Notes under the pieces: model-generated
What the model saw: only the letters and a program-made list of their open reading frames with translations
Database searches by the model: none
Told to the model about the DNA's origin: nothing
Translations under genes and position numbers: made by a program
Shown here: in pieces, positions 50,153 to 58,228 of the stretch
How the letters are laid out: each line of letters begins with the position of its first letter
How positions within the stretch are numbered: the stretch's first letter is position 1
DNA from: DATKMP01 sp963790045
Lineage (GTDB): Bacteria; Bacteroidota; Ignavibacteria; UBA10030
Assembly (NCBI GenBank): GCA_963790045.1
Contig: CAWBMS010000011.1
Location: 468,735 to 532,734 of the forward strand
DNA length: 64,000 bases
Direction: 5' to 3'

Positions 50153-50731
50153 TGCCTCGATATATCTGACCGTCACCTGCAAAGTTTATACTGAGTTGGT
50201 GATGGTCACAAGATGAAGTAACCAAACCCGATCTCTTACAGAGGTCGGATTGGTAGAGAGAAAAGGAAACAGAGAACCTTGTCAAAGTTGCCCGAGTAAA
50301 AGCTGAGAAAACTTTGACAAGGTTGCACACATGCTGTTCAGGAGTTTCGCCAAAGACGAATAAATATACTTTTGAACAGAGATAGTCGTGAGTCCCGCCA
50401 ATACGACGGCGGGCAAGCCAACACACTCCCAGCAAAATATCTATTGCATCGCTTGACGAAGCTTTCAATGATTTATTTACATATATGCAGTTCGCAGGAA
50501 TCCGCCTTGTTTTTCGTTTTCAAACTCCAGATGGTCGACGCAGGAACACTTTAGAAAAATTAATGCGTATTTATCGTTGCCGAGACAATCGACAACTTCA
50601 AACGGAACTCCATGCCCAAGTTACAGCATGTTGCTTAATCTTTTTTTACACAACTCTTGACATTAACTCAAACACGAAATACTTTTAGTATAATTATTTA
50701 AGTGGCTGATATTTAAAACTAGAGTAATAAT
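50153..50731. other. Repeat-rich intergenic region
   Basis: It holds an imperfect hairpin at 50221-50254 (accaa/ttggt and ccgatctc/gaggtcgg), copy 2 of the 73-bp repeat, and a hairpin cccgcc/ggcggg at 50394-50413. Short ORFs in 50372-50688 do not resemble proteins I know. Confidence 0.5.
50255..50327. repeat. 73-bp direct repeat, copy 2
   Basis: Same as 47904-47976 with one substitution; offset 2,351 bases. The preceding hairpin (50221-50254) differs from that before copy 1 but resembles the one at 10075-10107. Confidence 0.9.
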
Positions 50732-51514
50732 ATGCAATACAAAGAAAGAATCCCCAACCCTCTATTCAACGAAGACGGTCACTATTTAGGTAGGCCGGCT
50801 GATTTTGATGATAGAATAATTCAAAGACAACTAAGGCTCGTAGAGCAAATCCAAGGTTTTACAGGGACAGATTTAACATTGTTGGAAATAGGGTGTGGAA
50901 ATGGAGCTTCAATGTTTGGATTATCACACAAAATGAAATATTGTTTAGGATTAGAAATTACAGATGAACATTTATCTGAATTTAATAAATTTAAAGAGGA
51001 ACAAAAAACAACAAATTGCGAATGCAGAATTTTAGATATTGAAAAGAACAATCTTCCAATGCTATTTGACAGAATTATTAGTTTTGAAGTGATAGAACAT
51101 TTAAAAAATGAAAAAGGATTGGAGTTTTATTACAATACGTTAAAAGAAGGGGGACTATTAGCCATTTCTGTTCCAAACAAGTGGTGGATTTTTGAAACTC
51201 ATGGAGCAAAACTGCCATTGTTACCTTGGAACAGAGTGCCCTTATTTTCTTGGCTGCCAAGAAGAATACATGAAAAATATGCAAATGCCAGAATTTATAC
51301 AAAAAACAGAATCGTTAAATTACTTAAACAATACGGATTTAATATAATTTCTATTGAATATATTACTGCTCCGATGGATGTGTTGCCCAAGGGGAAACTT
51401 AAAGACTTTGTGATCAACAATTTTTTTAATACAGACACAACCACAATTCCATTTAAATCTACATCAATATTCGTAGTTGCTAAAAAATTGAAAACATCAT
51501 TTAATAAAATTTAG
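50732..51514 (+). CDS. SAM-dependent class I methyltransferase
   Basis: 260 residues with motif I LLEIGCGNGASMFGL, the acidic end of strand 2 in GLEITDEHL, and the motif IV/post area FDRIISFEVIEHL. Strand 5 appears as LKEGGLLAISVPN. The target is unknown; similar proteins modify small molecules or lipids, or belong to glycan clusters. The DNA is clearly more AT-rich than the operons around it and the gene lies in a repeat-rich accessory stretch, suggesting acquisition by transfer. Confidence 0.85.
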   Translation: MQYKERIPNPLFNEDGHYLGRPADFDDRIIQRQLRLVEQIQGFTGTDLTLLEIGCGNGASMFGLSHKMKYCLGLEITDEHLSEFNKFKEEQKTTNCECRILDIEKNNLPMLFDRIISFEVIEHLKNEKGLEFYYNTLKEGGLLAISVPNKWWIFETHGAKLPLLPWNRVPLFSWLPRRIHEKYANARIYTKNRIVKLLKQYGFNIISIEYITAPMDVLPKGKLKDFVINNFFNTDTTTIPFKSTSIFVVAKKLKTSFNKI

Positions 51515-51764
51515 AACATTCTATTGTGTGTTCTAACCATTTTAAAAAGAGCCCGGCCCGCGCTGTGAAGGAGTTCCGCCCATGGCGGATAAATGCACTC
51601 CTGAACCAAGATGGGTGAGTATGAGAAACTAAATTTATGCATAAAATAAAATATATCGGTTATTGCGCGACGGTTGTGGAAAATGAAAGTTCAGTGTGCC
51701 GCAGCTTAGCCGTCGGTCGCTAGGCGCACAAAAGGGGCAAATCAATTATCTCAGAAAGGTTTTT
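51515..51764. other. Intergenic region with palindromes, possible relic recombination site
   Basis: It contains tccgcc-cat-ggcgga (51575-51589) and, near its end, gctaggcgcacaa (51719-51731), which is almost the inverse of 51988-52000. Confidence 0.4.
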
Positions 51765-51962
51765 ATGAAGAACAGCAAAATATTTTTACCGTCATCAATT
51801 GGCTTAATTCTCTTGGCAATAATTTTTTCTTTTGCTACTTGGAATAATTCCAATATCTGGATTCCTATTTTTATAATTTTTATTGTCTTGAGCATCATTG
51901 TATATATTTTACGTTCTGTTATTACTTCCATCGATGAACGATTGAAGAAATTGGAAAAATAA
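51765..51962 (+). CDS. Small two-helix membrane protein
   Basis: 65 residues with two hydrophobic helices (about 6-24 and 29-50) and a short charged tail (SIDERLKKLEK). aaagg lies about 6 nt before the ATG. No family recognised. It is bracketed by near-perfect 13-bp inverted repeats (51719-51731 and 51988-52000), like a small cassette. Confidence 0.55.
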   Translation: MKNSKIFLPSSIGLILLAIIFSFATWNNSNIWIPIFIIFIVLSIIVYILRSVITSIDERLKKLEK

Positions 51963-51987
51963 ACCTGTACTTATGCATTCTACACAA

Positions 51988-52000
51988 TTGTGCGCCTAAC
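51988..52000. repeat. Inverted repeat partner bracketing the small membrane ORF
   Basis: ttgtgcgcctaac, complementary to 51719-51731 in 12 of 13 positions. The gcctaac end equals the RYYYAAC core of integron attC sites, but no full attC fold or integrase was found here. Confidence 0.45.
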
Positions 52001-52119
52001 CACGTACTGTGTTAAAAGTCAAGAGCGATGAGAGAAAATATGTCTGCCGAAGGTGGCAAAGCCATGCCTTTGGCACATTACTTCATAAAAAGAAAAACGC
52101 AGTAAAGAAGTAAATTTTC

Positions 52120-52479
52120 ATGACAAAGACATCGAAACAAATACTCTTTTGGTCTCCACGAGTTTTATGCATTCTGTTCACTGGTTTTATTTCCATTTTT
52201 GCTCTCGACGCATTCGGTGAAGGATATGATTTCTGGAATACTTTGCTTGCACTCGCTCTTCATCTTATTCCGAGTGTCATTATTGTGTTGTTCTTGCTTA
52301 TTGCATGGCGATGGGAATGGATTGGCAGTATTGTGTTCCTTATCCTTGCAGTATCGTATATCGTCATGGCATGGCGAAGATTTCCGTTATCTGTTTACTT
52401 CGTCGTAGCCGGGCCGTTGGTCATTATAAGCATGTTATTTTTTATGAGTTGGAAGTACAGAGCAGACCAAAAAGAATGA
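52120..52479 (+). CDS. Four-helix small membrane protein (DUF7670-like)
   Basis: 119 residues with four hydrophobic helices and conserved-looking elements WSPRVLCILFTGFISIFALD, FGEGYDFW and IAWRWEWIG. I recall the same pattern in a widespread family of uncharacterised small membrane proteins (DUF7670); that identification is from memory. Function unknown. It stands alone in the accessory stretch before leuS. Confidence 0.6.
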   Translation: MTKTSKQILFWSPRVLCILFTGFISIFALDAFGEGYDFWNTLLALALHLIPSVIIVLFLLIAWRWEWIGSIVFLILAVSYIVMAWRRFPLSVYFVVAGPLVIISMLFFMSWKYRADQKE

Positions 52480-52710
52480 ATGCACGCGAGTCACAAACTT
52501 TAGCGGAGCCATTCATTCTGGATATGTTCGCATTTATGTGCTAAAACGGAAGCGATAGCTTTCGATCACCTGCTCATTGCAACTTCCTCCTCGTTCGGGT
52601 AATGAAAATCATTGCATTTCCTCTTCCTTCCATTGAACTTCGAGCACTGTTTCATTACATTCTATAGAATTTAATACTGCAGTCATTATCCGGTAAGAAA
52701 GTTTTAATGA

Positions 52711-55293
52711 ATGAAATATGATTTTTTAGCGATTGAAAAGAAGTGGCAGGAATACTGGGAACGCGAACAGACGTTTCACGTTTCCGATGATAAAGCAAAA
52801 CCAAAGGTGTATGTGCTCGATATGTTTCCGTATCCCTCCGGTGCGGGATTGCACGTCGGGCATCCGGAAGGATATACGGCAACAGATATTTTATGCCGCT
52901 ACAAACGCGCAAAGGGATTCTCCGTTCTGCATCCGATGGGATGGGATGCGTTTGGATTGCCTGCAGAACGATATGCGATGCAAACGAACATTCATCCCAG
53001 TGTAACAACGAATCAGAATATCGATACCTTCCGCCGACAAATTAAAATGCTGGGATTGAGTTACGATTGGCAGCGGGAAATAAACACAACCGATCACGAA
53101 TATTACAAATGGACACAATGGATATTTTTGCAGATTTATAATTCATGGTTCGATCCGCGTGTGAAAAAAGCGCAGCCGATTCAAACATTAGAACAAGAAC
53201 TTGCAGCGAACGGCACAAAGAATTTAGGTGTTGAACAGAATTTTACTGCTGATGAGTGGAAGAAGAAATCGAAAAAAGAGAAGTATGATTTCATCGCGAA
53301 GTTTCGTTTAGTTTATGTGGCAGAAATTCCTGTGAACTGGTGCGAGAAATTAGGAACGGTTCTCGCTAACGAAGAAGTGAACGAGTGGGTGGAAAAAGGA
53401 TATTCGGTTGAACGCCGTCCGATGCGGCAATGGATGATGCGCATTACAGCTTACGCCGAGCGATTATTGGAAGATACAAATGATCTTGATTGGCCGATTT
53501 CTACGTTGGAACAGCAGCGAAATTGGATCGGACGTTCGGAAGGCGCTGAAGTCGATTTTTCTCTCAAAGGACGGAATGAAAAATTGCGCATCTTTACCAC
53601 GCGGCCGGATACGTTGTTCGGTGCAACGTATATGGTGCTTGCGCCGGAGCATGCGTTTGTGGAATTGCTGACGACGACGGAGCAGCGAGCGGCAATTGAA
53701 GAATATCGCAAAGCGGCATCGCACAAAAGCGATCTTGAACGCGGCACGGAAAAAGAAAAAACCGGCGTGTTCACCGGCGGCTACGCGATTAATCCGGTGA
53801 ATGGAAAAGAAATTCCTATATGGATTGCGGATTATGTGTTGATGGGCTACGGCACGGGCGCAATTATGGCTGTGCCGGGCCACGATGACCGCGATATGGA
53901 GTTTGCGAAAAAATTTAATCTGCCTATCGTCAAAGTTGTTGATGGCGGTGCCGGTGCGCCCGAATGTTTTACAGATGACGGCGTAGCAATCAATTCATCC
54001 AACAATGAAATTTCGTTGAATGGCCTGAAGACACCAGAAGCAAAAAAGAAAATTACCGAATGGCTTGTGAGCAAAAGATTCGGTAAAGGAACGATACAAT
54101 ACAAACTGCGTGATTGGTTATTCTCGCGACAACGATATTGGGGCGAACCGATTCCCATTATTCATCTTGAAGATGGAACGATGACAACGGTGGATGAAAA
54201 GGAATTGCCTCTTGTATTGCCGAGTTTGGAAAAATTCCAGCCAAGCGGAACGACCGAATCGCCGTTAGCTCTTGCAACGGACTGGGTAAATGTTGTCGAT
54301 CCGAAAACCGGATTGAAAGGACGGCGAGAGACGAACACGATGCCGCAATGGGCGGGTTCGTGCTGGTATTATTTACGATTTATCGATCCAAAAAATCAAA
54401 AGCAATTTGTCGATCCACAAAAAGAAAAATATTGGATGCCGATCGATCTGTATGTCGGCGGTGCAGAACATGCGGTGCTGCACTTAATTTATTCGCGCTT
54501 CTGGCACAAAGTGTTGTTCGATCTTGGTCACGTCAGCACGAAAGAACCTTTCGTGAAATTACGGCATCAAGGAATTATTCTCGGTGAAGATTCCCGCAAG
54601 ATGTCGAAGTCGTGGGGCAACGTTGTCAATCCCGATGCGGTTGTTGCAGAATACGGTGCAGATGCGATGCGGCTGTTCGAGATGTTTATGGGTCCGTTGG
54701 AAGAAATGAAACCGTGGAGCACGCGCGGTGTGGAAGGCGTGTATCGTTTCTTAAATCGTGTCTGGCGATTATACTTGAACGAAGAAGGTACGCTTGATGC
54801 ATCGATTCAAGATGTTGCACCGAATACAGATTTTGAACGGTTGTACCATCAAACCGTAAAAAAAATCGGTGAAGATATTGAAGGATTACGGTTCAACACT
54901 GCAATCTCTCAAATGATGATTTTCTTGAATGATGCGATGAAATTGGAAGTCCGTCCGCGAAAAGAAATGGAAGGGTTTGTTCAATTGCTCGCACCGTTTG
55001 CACCGCACGTGGCGGAAGAATTATGGGAGAAACTCGGGCATAAAACTTCGCTTGCGTACGAATCTTGGCCTGTGTACGATGAAGCGAAATGTGCTGAAGC
55101 GGCCATCGAAATTGTTTTTCAGGTGAACGGAAAGATTCGATCCAAAGTATCCGTCGCGCCTTCGACACCAAAAGAGAAGTTGGAAGAACTTGCGCTTGCC
55201 GATGCCAATGTTCAAAAATACCTTAATGGCAAGAAGATCGTGAAAAAAATTGTCGTACCGAACAAGTTGGTCAACATTGTAATTGCAGGATAA
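52711..55293 (+). CDS. leuS: Leucyl-tRNA synthetase
   Basis: 860 residues, full length. The HIGH-type motif is in PYPSGAGLHVGHPEGY; the editing domain shows TTRPDTLFGATYMVLAPEH and GTGAIMAVPGHDDRD; the KMSKS motif is in DSRKMSKSWGNVVNPD, and the class Ia anticodon-binding domain follows. It charges tRNA-Leu and hydrolyses mischarged products. It begins a four-gene run with GT2, DUF1844 and nadK; the next gene starts 3 nt after the stop. Confidence 0.97.
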   Translation: MKYDFLAIEKKWQEYWEREQTFHVSDDKAKPKVYVLDMFPYPSGAGLHVGHPEGYTATDILCRYKRAKGFSVLHPMGWDAFGLPAERYAMQTNIHPSVTTNQNIDTFRRQIKMLGLSYDWQREINTTDHEYYKWTQWIFLQIYNSWFDPRVKKAQPIQTLEQELAANGTKNLGVEQNFTADEWKKKSKKEKYDFIAKFRLVYVAEIPVNWCEKLGTVLANEEVNEWVEKGYSVERRPMRQWMMRITAYAERLLEDTNDLDWPISTLEQQRNWIGRSEGAEVDFSLKGRNEKLRIFTTRPDTLFGATYMVLAPEHAFVELLTTTEQRAAIEEYRKAASHKSDLERGTEKEKTGVFTGGYAINPVNGKEIPIWIADYVLMGYGTGAIMAVPGHDDRDMEFAKKFNLPIVKVVDGGAGAPECFTDDGVAINSSNNEISLNGLKTPEAKKKITEWLVSKRFGKGTIQYKLRDWLFSRQRYWGEPIPIIHLEDGTMTTVDEKELPLVLPSLEKFQPSGTTESPLALATDWVNVVDPKTGLKGRRETNTMPQWAGSCWYYLRFIDPKNQKQFVDPQKEKYWMPIDLYVGGAEHAVLHLIYSRFWHKVLFDLGHVSTKEPFVKLRHQGIILGEDSRKMSKSWGNVVNPDAVVAEYGADAMRLFEMFMGPLEEMKPWSTRGVEGVYRFLNRVWRLYLNEEGTLDASIQDVAPNTDFERLYHQTVKKIGEDIEGLRFNTAISQMMIFLNDAMKLEVRPRKEMEGFVQLLAPFAPHVAEELWEKLGHKTSLAYESWPVYDEAKCAEAAIEIVFQVNGKIRSKVSVAPSTPKEKLEELALADANVQKYLNGKKIVKKIVVPNKLVNIVIAG

Positions 55294-55296
55294 GCT

Positions 55297-56070
55297 ATGC
55301 CGAAACTTTCGGTCATCGTCATCACCAAGAATGAAGAACGCAATATCCATGAGTGTTTGAACTCTGTGCGATGGGCTGATGAGATCGTGGTGGTTGCCGA
55401 TTCCGACAGCACCGATAACACCGTAACGATTGCAAAAGAATTTACGCAAAAGGTTTTTGTGCGAGCGTGGGAAGGATTCGGCGCGGCAAAAAATTATGCG
55501 CTGGCCCAAACGACAAACGAATGGATTTTCTGGATTGACGCCGACGAACGCGTAACGCCGGAATTGCAGACTGAAACACAAGCTGTTGTTGCTGCTGATC
55601 AAAAAATATTTGCTGCATACAGCATACCGCGGAAGGCAAACTTTCTTGGCAATTGGATCAATCATTGCGGATGGTATCCGGGAAGAGTTGTAAGATTGTT
55701 TCGGCGAGCAGCAGGAACATTTTCGGATGATAAAGTTCATGAGCATCTTGATGTCAACGGAACTATCGGAACATTGCAATCGGATCTTCTGCATTATACC
55801 GACCCCGATCTATATCATTATTTTGAAAAGTATAACCGCTACACGTCGCTTGCAGCGGTGGAATTAACGGCGCGCGGTAAACGCTTCCATTTTTTTAAAC
55901 TTATTTTTAATCCTGTCTGGATATTTCTTAAGATGTATATAGTGCGGCTGGGATTTTTAGACGGAATACCCGGTTTGATTTTATGCGTGTGTTCTGCAAA
56001 TTATGTATTCACGAAATATGCAAAACTGTGGGAAGTATCAAAACAAGGAGGCAAAGATGGAACTCGATAA
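55297..56070 (+). CDS. Family 2 glycosyltransferase (WaaE/KdtX-like)
   Basis: 257 residues. The GT-A domain starts LSVIVITKNEERNIHECLNSVRWADEIVVVADSDSTD; the metal-binding DAD lies in FWIDADERVTPEL. The later AYSIPRKANFLGNWINHCGWYPGRVVRLFRR and KVHEHLDVNG are typical of lipopolysaccharide core beta-glycosyltransferases. It presumably adds a sugar to a cell-envelope glycan at the inner membrane. The end overlaps the DUF1844 gene by 14 nt. Confidence 0.88.
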   Translation: MPKLSVIVITKNEERNIHECLNSVRWADEIVVVADSDSTDNTVTIAKEFTQKVFVRAWEGFGAAKNYALAQTTNEWIFWIDADERVTPELQTETQAVVAADQKIFAAYSIPRKANFLGNWINHCGWYPGRVVRLFRRAAGTFSDDKVHEHLDVNGTIGTLQSDLLHYTDPDLYHYFEKYNRYTSLAAVELTARGKRFHFFKLIFNPVWIFLKMYIVRLGFLDGIPGLILCVCSANYVFTKYAKLWEVSKQGGKDGTR

Positions 56071-56359
56071 AAACACGTCATTGTTCTTCGGACTTGTTAT
56101 GACGTTTCAAGCTGCTGCGATGCAGCAAATGGGGAAAAGCAAGAATCCGATCACAGAAAAAATTGAACGCGATTTAGCACAAGCGCAGATGACAATCGAT
56201 CTCTTAGATATGCTGGAAGCAAAAACACATGGCAATCTTACCGACGACGAAACGAAGTTATTAAAATCTGTGATTCAGGAATTAAAATTAAATTATGTGG
56301 AAGAAGCAGCGAAAGATAAAAATGCACCCACAGAAACAACTCAACCGAAAGCAAACTAA
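56057..56359 (+). CDS. DUF1844 family protein
   Basis: 100 residues. The family core is visible: NTSLFFGLVMTFQAAAMQQMGK, then DLAQAQMTIDLLDMLEAKT, NLTDDETKLLKSVIQEL and a variable tail. Its function is not known. The start at 56057 has aaggagg seven bases upstream, inside the end of the GT2 gene. The stop TAA overlaps the nadK start by one base. Confidence 0.9.
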   Translation: MELDKNTSLFFGLVMTFQAAAMQQMGKSKNPITEKIERDLAQAQMTIDLLDMLEAKTHGNLTDDETKLLKSVIQELKLNYVEEAAKDKNAPTETTQPKAN

Positions 56360-57252
56360 TGCGTTTTGGAATTACGGGAAATACAGAAAAAGAGGAATTG
56401 TCCTCCCTCGTGGAGCGGTTGCTCAAACGGTGTCAGGCAGAGCACACGCCATGTGTTTTGCACGATATGTTGGCAATAGCGTTGAAAAATAAAATTGATC
56501 CGCTGGTATTGAAACAAGCTTCCGTTGCCACAGAAAATAAATTGCCCTCGTTATGCGATATGCTTATTTCTGTCGGCGGCGATGGAACAATGTTACGCAC
56601 GGCGCGCATGATCGGTGGCCATCCTGTACCGCTGCTCGGTGTGAATCTGGGTTCGCTCGGATTCCTTGCCGAAGTTCCTGTGGAAGAATTGGATATGTGT
56701 GTAACGGAAGTGTTGGAAGGAAAGTACCGCATTGAAGAACGAATGATGCTGCAAGCGAATGTCGGCGGCACTCCGTTGAAAGATGCTGCCCTGAATGATA
56801 TTGTTCTTGCGTTGAGCAATTCTTCACGCATGGTAAGTATTCAAACGTTTGTCAATGATGAATACCTTTCAACATTCAGAGGCGATGGATTGATCATTGC
56901 GACGCCGACAGGTTCCACCGCCTATGCACTTTCCAACGGCGGCCCGATCGTTACTCCGACAACGCATTCTATTTTACTCAGCCCGATTTGCCCACACACG
57001 TTGACAGCACGTACGGTGATTGTGCCGGATGATTCGGTCATTCGATTGCGTGTCGAATCCGCTTTCAACAATGTGTATCTTGCCGCAGATGGACAGCAGC
57101 AGCGATTGGGAAAACCGCCGGTGGAATTGACAATACGAAAAGCATCTTCGCCGATGCAATTAGTCAAACGATTGAATACTAATTTTTACGATGTTCTGCG
57201 CCGGAAATTAAATTGGGGAAAAGACGGGCGTACAACGGAAGTACACCGTTAG
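56359..57252 (+). CDS. nadK: NAD kinase
   Basis: 297 residues with the diacylglycerol-kinase-like fold: SVGGDGTMLRTARM at the ATP/NAD site, GVNLGSLGFLAEV, and TPTGSTAYALSNGGPI with the NAD-binding TGSTAY motif. It phosphorylates NAD to NADP. Last gene of the leuS run; its end overlaps the convergent cytochrome gene by four bases. Confidence 0.96.
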   Translation: MRFGITGNTEKEELSSLVERLLKRCQAEHTPCVLHDMLAIALKNKIDPLVLKQASVATENKLPSLCDMLISVGGDGTMLRTARMIGGHPVPLLGVNLGSLGFLAEVPVEELDMCVTEVLEGKYRIEERMMLQANVGGTPLKDAALNDIVLALSNSSRMVSIQTFVNDEYLSTFRGDGLIIATPTGSTAYALSNGGPIVTPTTHSILLSPICPHTLTARTVIVPDDSVIRLRVESAFNNVYLAADGQQQRLGKPPVELTIRKASSPMQLVKRLNTNFYDVLRRKLNWGKDGRTTEVHR

Positions 57253-57683
57253 TTCTCTAAGGCACCTTGATCGATCCAACGTTTGACGCCGTTGATTTGA
57301 TTCGTTGTGAGAGCAGAATATGGCGAAGGGGGCATTCGTGTGTACCCGATTCCTGCAATGCGTTTATAGAGAAAACTGTTTGGGCCGACCAAAATACCAG
57401 CTTGGTAGTCATGAATTGCTTCCCAACATGGGTCGCTTGTGCCTGATGAAAGATTGAGCGCGGCAGCTGGAAGACTTCCACCGTGGCACTGTGCTGCGAC
57501 ACAGGTTTGTTGAAATAAGGGCCAAACATACTTTTCAAAACTGATGGTGCCTGTCTCTGGAAAAACAATATTGGAAGTGAAATTACCGTTACCGCCATTT
57601 ATATCTTTACAAGAATTGCAGCACATTAAAATAATATAAGATACTACAAGGAAGAGAAATGTAATTTTAATTTTTGAATGCAT
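57249..57683 (-). CDS. Small c-type cytochrome, probable lipoprotein
   Basis: 144 residues: an N-terminal hydrophobic segment with several Cys (LMCCNSCKD) that could serve as a lipobox, then a haem motif CVAAQCH. This is CX4CH rather than the standard CX2CH; such variants occur in some periplasmic cytochrome families of this group. Met of TRMPPS is a candidate distal ligand, and the C-terminus NQINGVKRWIDQGAL is typical of class I c-type folds. It may carry electrons in the periplasm; no oxidase or reductase is adjacent. Confidence 0.75.
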   Translation of the reverse strand: MHSKIKITFLFLVVSYIILMCCNSCKDINGGNGNFTSNIVFPETGTISFEKYVWPLFQQTCVAAQCHGGSLPAAALNLSSGTSDPCWEAIHDYQAGILVGPNSFLYKRIAGIGYTRMPPSPYSALTTNQINGVKRWIDQGALEN

Positions 57684-57790
57684 ACCGCTCTAAAATTATT
57701 TTTTCTATAAGATACAGAAATGCAATTCACTCTGCAAATAATTTCTCGTTGACTTTCCTTGAATGCTTGGGTATATTAGAAACAGAAAAT

Positions 57791-57864
57791 GGGCCGTTAG
57801 CTCAGCATGGGAGAGCGCCACAATGGCATTGTGGAGGTCACCGGTTCGATCCCGGTACGGTCCA
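57791..57864 (+). tRNA. tRNA-Ala (GGC)
   Basis: The acceptor gggccgt pairs with acggtcc (one G-U); the anticodon stem ccaca/tgtgg encloses atggcat, giving anticodon GGC; the T-arm is accgg-ttcgatc-ccggt. The discriminator is A at 57864 and CCA is not encoded. The 3' half is duplicated at 58147-58177, after the GIY-YIG gene, and the tRNA has no terminator of its own before that gene. Confidence 0.96.
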
Positions 57865-57865
57865 C
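57835..57865 (+). repeat. att-like 31-bp repeat, left copy (inside tRNA-Ala)
   Basis: From a57835 in the variable region through the T-arm, 3' acceptor strand and discriminator to c57865. It is identical over 31 bp to 58147-58177, giving a repeat distance of 312 bp. Confidence 0.95.
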
Positions 57866-57868
57866 GCG

Positions 57869-58141
57869 ATGTATAGCGTGTATATTTTGCAGAGTGAACA
57901 ACACAGCAAGTATTACATTGGTCACACCGATTCTCTTTCTCGACGGTTGGAAGAGCATAATAACGGACTTTCAAAATATACAAAACAATTTCGCCCATGG
58001 CGGTTAGTTTATGCAGAGCACTATGAAACGCGTTCATTGGCAATGCAACGCGAATCAGAAATAAAACGGAAAAAGAGCCGCACGTATATTGTAAAATTAA
58101 TTCAAAGTTTAGGAGAGCTTCCCGTCACAAACGATGTGTGA
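57869..58141 (+). CDS. GIY-YIG nuclease domain protein inserted at a tRNA 3' end
   Basis: 90 residues forming a single GIY-YIG (UPF0213-like) domain: MYSVYILQSEQ with the first motif, YYIGHTDSLSRRLEEHNNG with the second motif and the Arg, and a C-terminal RESEIKRKKSRTYIVKLI helix carrying the Glu. The start ATG is only four bases after the tRNA-Ala discriminator base; there is no ribosome-binding site. The gene is enclosed between the tRNA and a perfect copy of its 3' end. It could be a homing-type nuclease that propagates this unit. A longer frame upstream merely reads through the tRNA and is not real. Confidence 0.9.
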   Translation: MYSVYILQSEQHSKYYIGHTDSLSRRLEEHNNGLSKYTKQFRPWRLVYAEHYETRSLAMQRESEIKRKKSRTYIVKLIQSLGELPVTNDV

Positions 58142-58148
58142 CGGGAAG
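58118..58148. repeat. Perfect 12-bp hairpin at the right end of the GIY-YIG unit
   Basis: cttcccgtcaca (58118-58129) and tgtgacgggaag (58137-58148) flank a 7-nt loop. It includes the gene's stop codon, and its last two bases are the first two of the right tRNA repeat. No T-run follows. Confidence 0.85.
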
Positions 58149-58177
58149 GTCACCGGTTCGATCCCGGTACGGTCCAC
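58147..58177 (+). repeat. att-like 31-bp repeat, right copy (tRNA 3'-end duplicate)
   Basis: Exact duplicate of 57835-57865. It lacks the 5' two thirds of a tRNA, so it is not a gene. It is followed at once by an intrinsic terminator that presumably once ended the tRNA transcript. Confidence 0.95.
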
Positions 58178-58208
58178 AAAAGGACAATCGGTACCGATTG
58201 TCCTTTTT
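58178..58208. terminator. Strong intrinsic terminator, nearly symmetric
   Basis: aaaaggacaatcggt and its exact complement accgattgtcctttt are adjacent and end in five T residues. It probably served the tRNA-Ala gene before the GIY-YIG unit came between them. The A-run on the other side means it could also work on the minus strand. Confidence 0.9.
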
Positions 58209-58228
58209 CATTTTTTGATGAGGTAATT

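Noticed and set aside
50372..50688. Short plus-strand ORFs after the second 73-bp repeat
   Set aside because: They overlap a cccgcc/ggcggg hairpin, have no start signals and match no family I know.
57674..57868. N-terminal extension of the GIY-YIG frame upstream of 57869
   Set aside because: It is a translation of the tRNA-Ala gene and its leader. The domain begins exactly at MYSVYIL.
58147..58177. Second tRNA gene
   Set aside because: Only the 3' third of a tRNA is present; D-arm and anticodon arm are missing.
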